Assembly (NCBI GenBank): GCA_020073585.1
Contig: JAIQEV010000027.1
Location: forward strand, 1-47,265
Direction: 5' to 3'
Origin: Terriglobia bacterium
GTDB taxonomy: Bacteria; Acidobacteriota; Terriglobia; Acidiferrales; UBA7541
Length of the DNA stretch: 47,265 nucleotides
In this document: positions 1 to 8,324 of the stretch, piece by piece
Layout of the letters: each line of letters starts with the position of its first letter
How positions within the stretch are numbered: the stretch's first letter is position 1
Translations under genes and position numbers: made by a program
Notes under the pieces: model-generated
The model's input: only the letters and a program-made list of their open reading frames with translations
Told to the model about the DNA's origin: nothing
The model's database searches: none

Positions 1-1
1 C

Positions 2-919
2 CCGGCGCTCTCCGGCCTGGTGGAGCACCCCACGCGCGCGGAGATCTGGGGCGTGAGCACTGCGGGCGGCTACGCCTGGGTTCTGGACGCCAAAAGCAAC
101 CAGGTCGCCGCGCGCATCCCCGTCGGCGCTTCCCCCTATGCCGTCTCTTTCTCCCCGGACGGCCGCCGCGCCTACGTCACCGCCGCTGCTGGCGAATCTC
201 TGGTGGTCGTGGATTGCGCCTCGCGCCAGGTGCTGGCGCGCACGCACATCCCCGGCGAACCCGTCCTCGTGCGCGCCACCCCCGACGGCAAATCCCTGCT
301 GGTGCTCAACGGCCGCGAAGGAAAGTTGGACGTCTACGACGCCGCTTCGCTCGCCCCGCGCGAGGCCATCCCGGTCGTGCCCCGCCCCGGCCAGATCGCC
401 GTCCTCCCCGACAGTTCCTTGGCCTTCATCGCCAGCCGCGAGAGCCGCCTGCTCTCCGTCGTGGACCTGCGCCGCGGCGTCCTTCTCGCCAACCTGGAGC
501 TCGCCGGCATTCCCACCGACCTGCTGCTCAAGCCCGATGGCGGCGAACTCTACGTCCTCTCGCCCGGCGCCCACGGCCTGCAGGCCATCAACACCTGGAC
601 CCACGAGGTCGGCGACTACGTCCTGCTCGGCTCCGCGCCCACCCGCGGCATTCTCAGCGGCGATGCCAGCCTGCTCTACGTTTCGGACACCGCCGCGGGG
701 CGCGTCGCCCCCGTGGACATCGCCAACCGCCGCGTCAGCCGCCCCGTGCAGGCCGGCGAGAATCCCGCCGTCTGCCGCTTCGATCCCGGCGAAAACCTTC
801 TCCTCGTGGCCAACGAAGCCTCCGGCGACCTCGCCGTCATTCGCGTGCGCACCAATAGCCTGCTCACCCTGATCCCCGTGGGCAGCCGCCCCCGCGAGCT
901 CGCCGTGAAATTATTCTGA
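2..919 (+). CDS. YVTN/NHL-type beta-propeller repeat protein (5' partial)
   Basis: The reading frame is open from the first bases of the window, so the start probably lies upstream; the first internal candidate is a GTG at 20. The product is built from repeated ~40-residue blades with signatures such as SPDGRRAYVT, TPDGKSLLVLN and PDGGELYVLS, typical of YVTN-family beta-propellers. These are usually secreted or periplasmic and act as binding scaffolds or surface proteins. No catalytic motif is visible. About six or seven blades can be counted in the 299 residues seen. The gene ends alone, followed by an interspersed repeat and a convergent GH57 gene. Blade assignment is firm; the exact role is unknown. 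Confidence 0.75.
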   Translation, partial: PALSGLVEHPTRAEIWGVSTAGGYAWVLDAKSNQVAARIPVGASPYAVSFSPDGRRAYVTAAAGESLVVVDCASRQVLARTHIPGEPVLVRATPDGKSLLVLNGREGKLDVYDAASLAPREAIPVVPRPGQIAVLPDSSLAFIASRESRLLSVVDLRRGVLLANLELAGIPTDLLLKPDGGELYVLSPGAHGLQAINTWTHEVGDYVLLGSAPTRGILSGDASLLYVSDTAAGRVAPVDIANRRVSRPVQAGENPAVCRFDPGENLLLVANEASGDLAVIRVRTNSLLTLIPVGSRPRELAVKLF

Positions 920-1001
920 TGGCTCCCGGAAAGAAGCCGAGCGATGTACCTGACTTCGATTGGAAGTTTTTTTATGAATGGTAGGCTGGCAAACAAACCA
1001 C

Positions 1002-1049
1002 CGTCATTCCGAACGCAGCGAAGAATCTCTCTTCGGTCTTTGGCAGCGG
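1002..1049. repeat. Interspersed repeat, family A (copy 1)
   Basis: Read on the minus strand this contains CGAAGAGAGATTC followed by CGTTCGGAATGACG, the conserved ends of a repeat also found near 21131, 37651 and 46272. It sits between two convergent genes. The middle part differs from copy to copy. Confidence 0.7.
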
Positions 1050-1068
1050 AAGAAATTCCCGCCGCGCG

Positions 1069-3270
1069 TTACGTGGCGGGTTCCAGCTCCCACGCGGAAT
1101 GTTCCTCGCCCAGCCCGATTTCCAGCGCGCCTTCCGCCGGCAGCACGTCCACCGGCAAGCCCCCGTGCCACAGCGCCGCCCCCAGCAGCAGTTGCGTCTG
1201 CCCCGCCAGGCTCAGCAGCTCCTTCTGCACCGACACTTCCAGGATGCGGTCGTACGCCACGGTCGCGACGCTGCGCGGGTTCAGCAGGCAGATGCGGTTT
1301 TTCTCCACCGCAAATTCGCTCACCCGCCCCCGTTTCAGCATCACCACGATCGCGATCTCTTCCCCCGCGCCGATGCTGATGCGGAACTCCGGATCGTCCA
1401 GTTGCTCGATGGCCTCCCGGAAGGGATCGATGCGCACGAACAGGCAGTCCTCGCTGAATCCGTAGCGCAGCTCGTGCAGGTAGTAGGTGCGCCCGTGCAT
1501 CGCTCCCCCGCGTCGCTCCGGGGAGTACAGCCCCGCGCCCAGCCACTCGAAGTACGAAGTGTCCCGGCCGTCCACGGTCACCCGCAGCAATCCCGCGGGC
1601 GCCAGCTTCACGGCGTGCTCCGGCTGGCGCTTGATCGGTTTGCCCAGCTCTTCCGGCGCCGTGCGCCCCAGCGCCAGGTACACCCCGGTCAGGTGCTTGC
1701 GGAAGAGCGCGTCGAACTCCGCGTCGTTCGCCGTGCTGTGCTCCGGCCCGAACCACCAGCACCAGTCGCTGCCTTCCGCGGTCAGCAGCGATGCGTAGGC
1801 CGCGGCCAGCGCCGTTTCCGCCGGCGCGCTCTGCACTCCCTTGGCCCGCGCTTCCACCGCACGGGTGTACGCTTCCCGCGCATCCCACAGCAGATCCCAG
1901 GCCGAGACGTCCTCGCTGTGCCCGATCCACACGTCGAAATTGGCGTTGATCCACGAGGCCGGAAAGATCACCCGCGACGCCGGCAGCTCCCCGTCCGCGG
2001 CGATCGCTTCCGAACCCGTCAGCGGGCGGATATCCGCATCGTCCTGCACGCGGCGGTAGAACTCGCGCAGGAATGCGCGCCCGTTCCCGGGATAGTATTC
2101 CCAGGCATTTTCGCCGTCGAGAAACAGGCAGACCGTCAGGGGATGCTCCGCGGCCACGCTCTCGCCGATATGCCGCAGCCGTCCATGCAGGTCGGCCGCC
2201 GCTTCCTTGCCGTCCAGCCGGCTGTAGACGAACCCAATGAGGTCCGAGAGGTGGTGGTCGCGGAAGAGTCCGGCGATCTCCTTCCCGCCGGGCTGAAAGC
2301 GCCACGGCTGGTACAGGCGTTCGGCGTTCGCGGGCAGCCCCGCGGCATCGCGGAAGAAGCCCACGTTCAGCGTGCGTCCCAGCACGCCCTCGTCCGTGCC
2401 GAACCAGCGGAAGCCCTCTTCCGCGGCCAGCAGCAACGTCTGGTCGGAGACCGAGCCCTCCGACGGCCACAGTCCCGCCGGCGGCGCGCCGAACACCCGC
2501 TGGTGATACTCGCGCGCGCGCCGCAACTGTTCCCGCGCATCCTCGGGGTGGCGAAACGCCCGCCGCGGCAGCGGCGTGCCCGGATTGGCCACCCGCGCAA
2601 TGTCCGAATCGCACAGCAGCGGCAGGATCGGGTGGTAGAACGGCGTGGTCGTCAGCTCCGCCTGCCCGCGCGCCGCCGCCTCGCGGTAGGCCGGCAGCAC
2701 CAGCCCCAGCAATTCCAATTGCTTGGCGCGCAACTCCGCCTTGTCTTTCTCCGTGTAGTCCTTGCCCTTGGTCGCCAGGCGGCTGACCACGGGATCTTTT
2801 TCCAGCCAGTATTCGTCCATCCACGCCAGTTGCGAGAGCAACTGCAGGTCCCGCCAGTCACGCAGCGAAAAGGTCACCAGGGCCTGCGCGCCGCCCGCCG
2901 CCCGCGACCATTCATACAGCTCGACGAAGCGCGGCCAGCGCGCCAGCAGCCGCTCGTGATTCACCTGAAACGCCCGCGCCAGAATCTCCCGCTTGTCCTC
3001 GCCGCTCAGCTCCTCGGCGGGCCGGAAGGCCAGCGCGAACCACGGCTCGTTGAACGTGCCGCCGGCGTACTCCTCGAGCTGCAGGCCCAGCGAAGGCACC
3101 ACGTTGAACGTCGCGTGCACCCCGGGGAACTCCCGAAGCAGCTCGACCATGCCCCAGTAGTCCTTGAGGGCGTGCAGGCGCGTCCAGGGCAGCACGTAGG
3201 TTCCGCTCTCCGGATCGCGATACTGCGGCTGGTGCATGTGCCACAGCAGTACCAGGTGGACCTGATTCAT
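1069..3270 (-). CDS. Glycoside hydrolase family 57 protein
   Basis: This 733-residue protein begins MNQVHLVLLWHMHQPQYRD, the GH57 region-1 motif (HxHQP at residues 11-15). The nucleophile region LWPSEGSVS places the catalytic glutamate near residue 271, and FLDGENAWEYY near residue 385 supplies the acid/base aspartate of region 4. GH57 enzymes act on alpha-glucans (amylases, 4-alpha-glucanotransferases, branching enzymes, amylopullulanases). This long form is of the type often annotated only as a GH57 family protein, so the linkage acted on cannot be set. There is no signal peptide, so a cytoplasmic glycogen or maltodextrin role is likely. It is divergent from lptFG, with 56 bp between the starts. 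Family assignment is firm. Confidence 0.9.
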   Translation of the reverse strand: MNQVHLVLLWHMHQPQYRDPESGTYVLPWTRLHALKDYWGMVELLREFPGVHATFNVVPSLGLQLEEYAGGTFNEPWFALAFRPAEELSGEDKREILARAFQVNHERLLARWPRFVELYEWSRAAGGAQALVTFSLRDWRDLQLLSQLAWMDEYWLEKDPVVSRLATKGKDYTEKDKAELRAKQLELLGLVLPAYREAAARGQAELTTTPFYHPILPLLCDSDIARVANPGTPLPRRAFRHPEDAREQLRRAREYHQRVFGAPPAGLWPSEGSVSDQTLLLAAEEGFRWFGTDEGVLGRTLNVGFFRDAAGLPANAERLYQPWRFQPGGKEIAGLFRDHHLSDLIGFVYSRLDGKEAAADLHGRLRHIGESVAAEHPLTVCLFLDGENAWEYYPGNGRAFLREFYRRVQDDADIRPLTGSEAIAADGELPASRVIFPASWINANFDVWIGHSEDVSAWDLLWDAREAYTRAVEARAKGVQSAPAETALAAAYASLLTAEGSDWCWWFGPEHSTANDAEFDALFRKHLTGVYLALGRTAPEELGKPIKRQPEHAVKLAPAGLLRVTVDGRDTSYFEWLGAGLYSPERRGGAMHGRTYYLHELRYGFSEDCLFVRIDPFREAIEQLDDPEFRISIGAGEEIAIVVMLKRGRVSEFAVEKNRICLLNPRSVATVAYDRILEVSVQKELLSLAGQTQLLLGAALWHGGLPVDVLPAEGALEIGLGEEHSAWELEPAT

Positions 3271-3326
3271 TTCTCGCTCCGTTCCCCGGACTTCTCCCGC
3301 ATCGTGCTACACTGGGCTCCCGTTCT

Positions 3327-5645
3327 ATGCGCATCCTGGACCGCTACATCGTCCGCGAAATTTTTCGTCATGCGCTTCTCGGGCTAATCGTCTTTTCGTT
3401 CGTTTTCTTCATTCCCCAGCTCGTGCGCCTGATGGAACTCTTCGTGCGCCACGCCGGCTCCAGCGGGCAGATCCTCACCTTGCTGCTCTGCGCCTTCCCC
3501 GGCATCCTGGTCTTCACCCTGCCCATGGCCGTGCTGGTCGGCGTGCTGCTCGGCCTGGGGCGCATGTCCGCCGACAGCGAATTGATCGCCCTCACCGCCC
3601 TGGGCATCGGCCGCCGCCGCGTGCTCCTGCCCGTCGCGGTCCTGGCCGCCGGGGGCACGCTGCTCACCCTGCTCATGACCCTGTGGGCCAGCCCTCTGGC
3701 GCTGCGCACCTTCCGCTCCATCGAGACCGGTCTCATCGCTTCCCAGGTTTCCTTCCAGGTGCAGCCCCGAGTCTTCGACGAGCGCTTCCCCCGCCTGGTC
3801 TTTTACGTCAACGACGTGTCTCCCAGCGGGACGCAGTGGCGCGGTGTTTTCCTCGCGGAGGCCGGCGGGGAGAGCGGTTCGCGGCTCACCTTGGCGGAAG
3901 AAGCGATTGTAATTGCCGAATTGCAGCGCGGCAAGCTCGAGCTGCACCTGCGCGGCGGCACCACCCACGAATTCGCCCGCAAGGAACCCGCGCGTTACTC
4001 GGTCACAGCCTTCGGCGACAGCGACTGGCCCCTCGAACTCACCGATCTGGCCCCCGTCTCGCAGCGCCCGCTGAGCAACGCCGAGCGCTCGGCCGGCGAA
4101 CTCCTCGCGGTCACCGGCCCCGCGTGGCGCGAAGCCCGCGTCGAACTGCATCGCCGCCTGGCCTTCCCCGCGGCCTGCCTGGTCTTCGCCCTCGTCGCCG
4201 TGCCCTTTGGCGCGCGGCCCCGGCGCGGCGGCCGCGCCGCCGGCTTCCTCCTGGCTGTCCTGCTCATAGCCTCCTATTACCTGCTGCTGGTACTTGGCGC
4301 GGGATTCGCGCGCCAGGGATTCGTTCCGCCCGCCGTGGGCATCTGGGCCGCCAACGCCCTGCTCGCCGCGCTGGGCCTGATCCTGCTCCCGCAAATGGAA
4401 CAGTACCGCGGCGACAGCCCCCTGGTGCACCGCCTGGAAAAACTTGCCGCCTGGTTCCGTCTGCTGCGCCGCCGCCTGCGCGCCCGCGCCGCCGAGCGTG
4501 CGGCCAATGGCGCGCGCAGCGGCCGCGAGGCCGCCGTGCCTTCCGGCTCCAGCTTTCCCCGGCTGATGGACTTCTACATCCTGCGCCGCTTCTTCTCCTT
4601 TTTCCTGCTGCTGATGGGCGCCTTCGTCTTCCTCTTCGAGACGTTCACCTTCTTCGAGCTGCTCGACGACATCGCCCGCCATCGCGTCCCGTTTCTCGTG
4701 GTGATCAACTACTTCCGCTTTCTGACGCCCTATCTGCTCTATCAGCTCGCCCCGCTCGGCGCGCTTATCGGGGTCCTGGTCACCCTGGGAGTCATGTCCA
4801 AGAACAACGAGATCGTGGCCTGCAAGGCCAGCGGCATCAGCCTCTACCGCCTGGCCCTGCCGCTGCTCCTCGCCGGCCTGGCCCTGGCGGGCACCATGGT
4901 CCTCCTCGACGATACCTATCTGCCCTACGCCAACCAGCGCCAGGACGCCCTGCGCAACCTCATCAAGGGCAAGCCCGCGCAGACCTTCTTCCACCCGCAC
5001 CGCCAGTGGATCTTCGGGGAGAACTCGCGCATCTACAATTACGACCTGTTCGACCCCGCGCGCAGCTTCTTCGGCGATTTGAGCGTTCTGGAGCTGGACC
5101 CCGCCTCCTTTCAGATTCGCCGCCGCGTCTACGCCGAGCGCGCCCACTGGGAGGAAACCCAGAAGCTCTGGATTCTGGAGTCCGGCTGGATCCGTGACTT
5201 CTCCGGCGGCACGATTACCCGCTTCGAGCGCTTCACCGTCACCTCGCTTCCCGAGCTCACCGAGCCGCCCAGCTATTTCCACCGCGAGGTGCGCCCGGCC
5301 TTCCAGATGAGCTGGAGCGCTCTGCGCGCCTATATTGACGACCTGCACCAGGCCGGCTTCGACGTCTCCGCGCTCACCGTGCAGTGGCACAAGAAACTCG
5401 CCTACCCCCTGATCGCCCCCATTAGCATTCTCCTGGCGATTCCCTTCGCGTTTTTCGTGGGCACGCGCGGCGCCGTCGGCGGCGTGGCCCTGGGTGTACT
5501 CATCGGCATCCTGTACTGGGCCGTGGCCGCCCTGCTCGAAGCCATGGGCGGCGTCGGCCAGCTTCCCCCGTTCCTCGCCGGCTGGTCTCCCGACCTGATT
5601 TTCCTCTTCCTCGGGCTGTACTTCTTTCTGAAGATGCCCACCTAA
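3327..5645 (+). CDS. Fused LptF-LptG lipopolysaccharide export permease
   Basis: The 772-residue protein contains two complete YjgP/YjgQ-type permease units in tandem. Unit 1 (about residues 1-390) begins MRILDRYIVREIFRH and has a periplasmic beta-jellyroll-like region between its second and third helices. Unit 2 (from about residue 413) begins MDFYILRRFFSFF and repeats the same layout, ending with LLAIPFAFFVGTRG and a final helix pair. In most diderms LptF and LptG are separate proteins. Together with the LptB ATPase they extract LPS from the inner membrane and pass it to LptC/A. The fusion would fix the two halves 1:1. A basic linker (residues about 375-405) joins them. No lptB or lptC is in the window. 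Confidence 0.9.
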   Translation: MRILDRYIVREIFRHALLGLIVFSFVFFIPQLVRLMELFVRHAGSSGQILTLLLCAFPGILVFTLPMAVLVGVLLGLGRMSADSELIALTALGIGRRRVLLPVAVLAAGGTLLTLLMTLWASPLALRTFRSIETGLIASQVSFQVQPRVFDERFPRLVFYVNDVSPSGTQWRGVFLAEAGGESGSRLTLAEEAIVIAELQRGKLELHLRGGTTHEFARKEPARYSVTAFGDSDWPLELTDLAPVSQRPLSNAERSAGELLAVTGPAWREARVELHRRLAFPAACLVFALVAVPFGARPRRGGRAAGFLLAVLLIASYYLLLVLGAGFARQGFVPPAVGIWAANALLAALGLILLPQMEQYRGDSPLVHRLEKLAAWFRLLRRRLRARAAERAANGARSGREAAVPSGSSFPRLMDFYILRRFFSFFLLLMGAFVFLFETFTFFELLDDIARHRVPFLVVINYFRFLTPYLLYQLAPLGALIGVLVTLGVMSKNNEIVACKASGISLYRLALPLLLAGLALAGTMVLLDDTYLPYANQRQDALRNLIKGKPAQTFFHPHRQWIFGENSRIYNYDLFDPARSFFGDLSVLELDPASFQIRRRVYAERAHWEETQKLWILESGWIRDFSGGTITRFERFTVTSLPELTEPPSYFHREVRPAFQMSWSALRAYIDDLHQAGFDVSALTVQWHKKLAYPLIAPISILLAIPFAFFVGTRGAVGGVALGVLIGILYWAVAALLEAMGGVGQLPPFLAGWSPDLIFLFLGLYFFLKMPT

Positions 5646-5679
5646 GTATCGCCGCCCCTATCCTCCCGCTACCGGTTAC

Positions 5680-5716
5680 CGCCACGCGTGACCTCCATCA
5701 CTGACTCTGCGTGGCG
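5680..5716. repeat. Inverted repeat after lptFG
   Basis: CGCCACGC and GCGTGGCG form an 8-bp stem with a 21-base loop, 35 bp after the lptFG stop. It lacks a T tract, so a terminator role is only possible. Confidence 0.35.
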
Positions 5717-5805
5717 CCCCAGCCATACTTGTCTGGCCGCAAGCAACGGGATGTTCCCAGTCCCCCCTCCCGCACTTCCAGCCTCGCCGGAAAGGATGGC
5801 AAATT

Positions 5806-6333
5806 ATGCGCAAACTCTTCTTCCTCCTGGCCGTAACTCTCCTCGCCGCCGCGCCCCTGGCGGCGCAGCGCAACGAGACGCCCCTGGCGGAACTCTACGC
5901 CGGCGCTTCGCTGCTGCGCAATGACGCCTTCGCCTTCGGCGGACGCGAACTGTTTGGGGGATGGCAAGCCAGCCTGAACTGGAATCACTCGGACGTGCTG
6001 GGCTTCAAGGGCGACTTCGGCGGGCACTACCGCAGCATCGGCGGGATCAACTTCCACCAGCACGAATACCTCTTCGGGCTGCAGCTTTCCGCGCGCTCCC
6101 ACCGGGCCACGGGATTCCTCCATGCGCTGGCGGGCGCCGTGACCTTCGGCGGGGCCGGCATCAGTTCGACGGGCACGGCCCTGGCCTTCGGCGGCGGCGT
6201 GGACATGCATGCGGGCAAGCATTTCGCCATACGCGCCGTGCAGGTGGATTACCTCCCCAAGCACCTCGAAGGCGAGTGGTTCCACGACGTCCGCGTCAGC
6301 GCCGGCATTGTCTGGCGTATTGGCGAAAAATAA
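5806..6333 (+). CDS. Small outer-membrane beta-barrel protein
   Basis: The 175-residue product starts with a clear signal peptide (MRKLFFLLAVTLLAAAPLAAQ), with cleavage likely after the AQ at residues 20-21. The rest alternates polar and hydrophobic residues with many glycines and aromatics, as in eight-stranded barrels of the OmpA/OmpX N-terminal type. Examples are GGWQASLNWNHS, LFGLQLSARSH and VSAGIVWRIG, the last forming the C-terminal strand. Acidobacterial genomes hold many such proteins of unknown role. An A/G-rich GGAAAGG sequence lies about 10 bases before the ATG. The gene is convergent with the MFS gene, with under 20 bp between their ends. The barrel fold is inferred from pattern only. 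Confidence 0.7.
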   Translation: MRKLFFLLAVTLLAAAPLAAQRNETPLAELYAGASLLRNDAFAFGGRELFGGWQASLNWNHSDVLGFKGDFGGHYRSIGGINFHQHEYLFGLQLSARSHRATGFLHALAGAVTFGGAGISSTGTALAFGGGVDMHAGKHFAIRAVQVDYLPKHLEGEWFHDVRVSAGIVWRIGEK

Positions 6334-6351
6334 ATTCGCGCGCGAAATCCT

Positions 6352-7650
6352 TCATGCGGCGGGCGGCGTCCGAGTGTCTTTCGGCAGGAGCAGAACCAGC
6401 CCCACCCCCGCCAGCAACGACACCCCCACCGCCGCAAAGCCTCCCTGCACGCCCCACTTGGTCTGCCGGATCGCCCCGATCATCCACGGCCCCGCGATCC
6501 CGCCCAGATTGCCCACCGAATTAATGAACGCAATCCCGGCCGCCGCGGAAAAGCCCGTCAGAAACTCGCTGGGCATGGACCAGAACGGCCCCAGAAAGCT
6601 GTAAATCCCCGCAATCACCAGGGCCAGCAGGGTCACCGAAAAGAACGGCGAGCGTGCCGTGCCCAGCAGCATCAGGGCCAGGCCGCCCACGGCCACCGGA
6701 ATCGCGGTGTGATACCGCCGCTCTCCGCGCCGGTCCGAACTCCACGACACCAGCAGCATCCCCAGCAAACCCGCGAGGTACGGCGCCATCACCAGCAGCC
6801 CCACCGTGCTGTTGGAGTACCGCGCGGAAAGCGCCTTCACCGTCTGCGGCATCCAAAAGCTCATCGAGTACAGCCCGATCATCAGCGCGAAGTAGGTTCC
6901 CGCCAGGTGCCACACCCGCCCGTGCCCCAGCGCCTGCAGCGCCGACGCCCCATGCGCGCCCCGCTTCTGCTCTTCCTCGCGCCGCAGCTCCGCCACCAGC
7001 CACTCTTTTTCCTCGCGTGTCAGGAATTTGGCCTCCGCCGGACGGCTGGGCAGCAGGAAGTACGTGAGCACCCCGCACGCCACCGCGGGGATGCCCTCGA
7101 GCACCAGCAGCCAGCGCCAACTGCTGATCCCCAGCCAGTGCACATGATCCAGAATCAGCCCCGAAAGCGGCGCCCCTACAATCGAAGTTACCGGCAAGCC
7201 CGTCAGAAAGAGCGCCAGGGTCTGCGCCTGCTCCCGCTGCCGGAACCAGTAGGTCAGATACAGAATCATCCCCGGGAAAAATCCGGCCTCGGCCACTCCC
7301 AGCAGAAAGCGCAGCACGTACAACTGCGTCACGCTGTGCGCCAGCCCCGTCAGCACCGCCACCAGCCCCCACGTCAGCAGAATCCGCGCCATCCACACCC
7401 GCGCCCCGGTCCGATGCAGCAGCAGATTGCTCGGAATTTCGAAGAGGAAGTAGCCGATGAAGAAAATGCCCGCCAGCAGCCCGAACTGCCGGCTGGTGAT
7501 TCCCAGCTCCTGGTTCATCGTCAGCGCCGCAAAGCCGATGTTGATGCGGTCCAGAAACGCCACGATGTACAGCACAAAGAGAAACGGCAGCAGCCGCCCG
7601 CGCAGCTTGCGCCGAATCCGCGCTTCCATCCCGCCCGCCGCAGCCGTCAA
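6352..7650 (-). CDS. MFS transporter, anion:cation symporter (ACS) type
   Basis: About twelve hydrophobic segments are visible in 432 residues. The N-terminal signature DRINIGFAALTMNQELGIT is typical of the ACS group, which imports organic anions such as hexuronates, phthalate, tartrate or glucarate. The start is taken as TTG at 7650: it is preceded by GAGGAG at an 8-base spacing and overlaps the TGA of the upstream gene (TTGA). An in-frame ATG at 7629 has a poorer ribosome site and would shorten the protein by seven residues. The gene is the last of a three-gene operon with a TonB-type receptor and an unknown membrane protein, which points to shared uptake of an external substrate. Substrate unknown. 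Confidence 0.88.
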   Translation of the reverse strand: MTAAAGGMEARIRRKLRGRLLPFLFVLYIVAFLDRINIGFAALTMNQELGITSRQFGLLAGIFFIGYFLFEIPSNLLLHRTGARVWMARILLTWGLVAVLTGLAHSVTQLYVLRFLLGVAEAGFFPGMILYLTYWFRQREQAQTLALFLTGLPVTSIVGAPLSGLILDHVHWLGISSWRWLLVLEGIPAVACGVLTYFLLPSRPAEAKFLTREEKEWLVAELRREEEQKRGAHGASALQALGHGRVWHLAGTYFALMIGLYSMSFWMPQTVKALSARYSNSTVGLLVMAPYLAGLLGMLLVSWSSDRRGERRYHTAIPVAVGGLALMLLGTARSPFFSVTLLALVIAGIYSFLGPFWSMPSEFLTGFSAAAGIAFINSVGNLGGIAGPWMIGAIRQTKWGVQGGFAAVGVSLLAGVGLVLLLPKDTRTPPAA

Positions 7651-8324
7651 GTAACCCGCTCCTCAGCTGGCGGCGAATTCATCGCGCCGCGCTTTTCCGG
7701 AAAGACCCGGCGCAACAGCAGATGCGCCGGCACATACGCCACCGCCAGCAACCCTAGAAAAATCACGCCCAGGTGCACGGGCCCCGGCCCCCAGGCGCGG
7801 TGCAGCAGCGGATCCCGGAAGGCAAAATTGAGGTTTAGTTCCGGACGCACGAAGCGCGACACCAGCAGCAGCGCCGCGGCAATTCCCGACTGCGCCGCCA
7901 GCCCCCGCCGGTCGTAGCCCGTCTTGCGCAGCGTCCACAGCAGCACCGCGGGCAATCCGACGTGAAAGAGCGAGAGCAGCCGCACCCACGCGGGGTAGCG
8001 CGCGTCCCACAGGTACTCGGTTCCGCCGAAGAGATGCCGGCCCAGGGCGAGCCGCCAGCCCGCGTCCAGGCCCCACAACAGCGCGGCGACCAGCGTGCTC
8101 ACCGCCTGGCTGGAAAGCAGCAAGCGGCTCCCCCGCCGCAGGCCGAGGCACGTGAGGATCACCGCGGCGTCGCACCAGAGCAGCAGGTTGGCCCAGCCCC
8201 ACACCCAGGCATACGCCGGCAGCCACAGCGCCATCCACAGCAGCGCCAGCCAGCGCAGCACCGGAAACGGATGTGTGGTGGATGACGCCGGCATTCCCTG
8301 TTCTTCGGGCGCACCGCTGCGCAT
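7647..8324 (-). CDS. Unknown multi-pass membrane protein
   Basis: The family is not recognised. The 225-residue product has about six hydrophobic segments (for example LALLWMALWLPAYAWVWGW, LAAQSGIAAALLLVSRFV and VIFLGLLAVAYVPAHLLL) and a basic C-terminal tail. The start is the ATG at 8324, whose A is shared with the TGA stop of the receptor gene upstream. The gene's own stop overlaps the TTG start of the MFS gene downstream. Such end-to-end overlaps imply translational coupling, so the three proteins are probably made together. No catalytic motif is seen; tryptophans are abundant in the first two helices. A longer in-frame extension upstream lies inside the receptor gene and is rejected. Confidence 0.7.
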   Translation of the reverse strand: MRSGAPEEQGMPASSTTHPFPVLRWLALLWMALWLPAYAWVWGWANLLLWCDAAVILTCLGLRRGSRLLLSSQAVSTLVAALLWGLDAGWRLALGRHLFGGTEYLWDARYPAWVRLLSLFHVGLPAVLLWTLRKTGYDRRGLAAQSGIAAALLLVSRFVRPELNLNFAFRDPLLHRAWGPGPVHLGVIFLGLLAVAYVPAHLLLRRVFPEKRGAMNSPPAEERVT

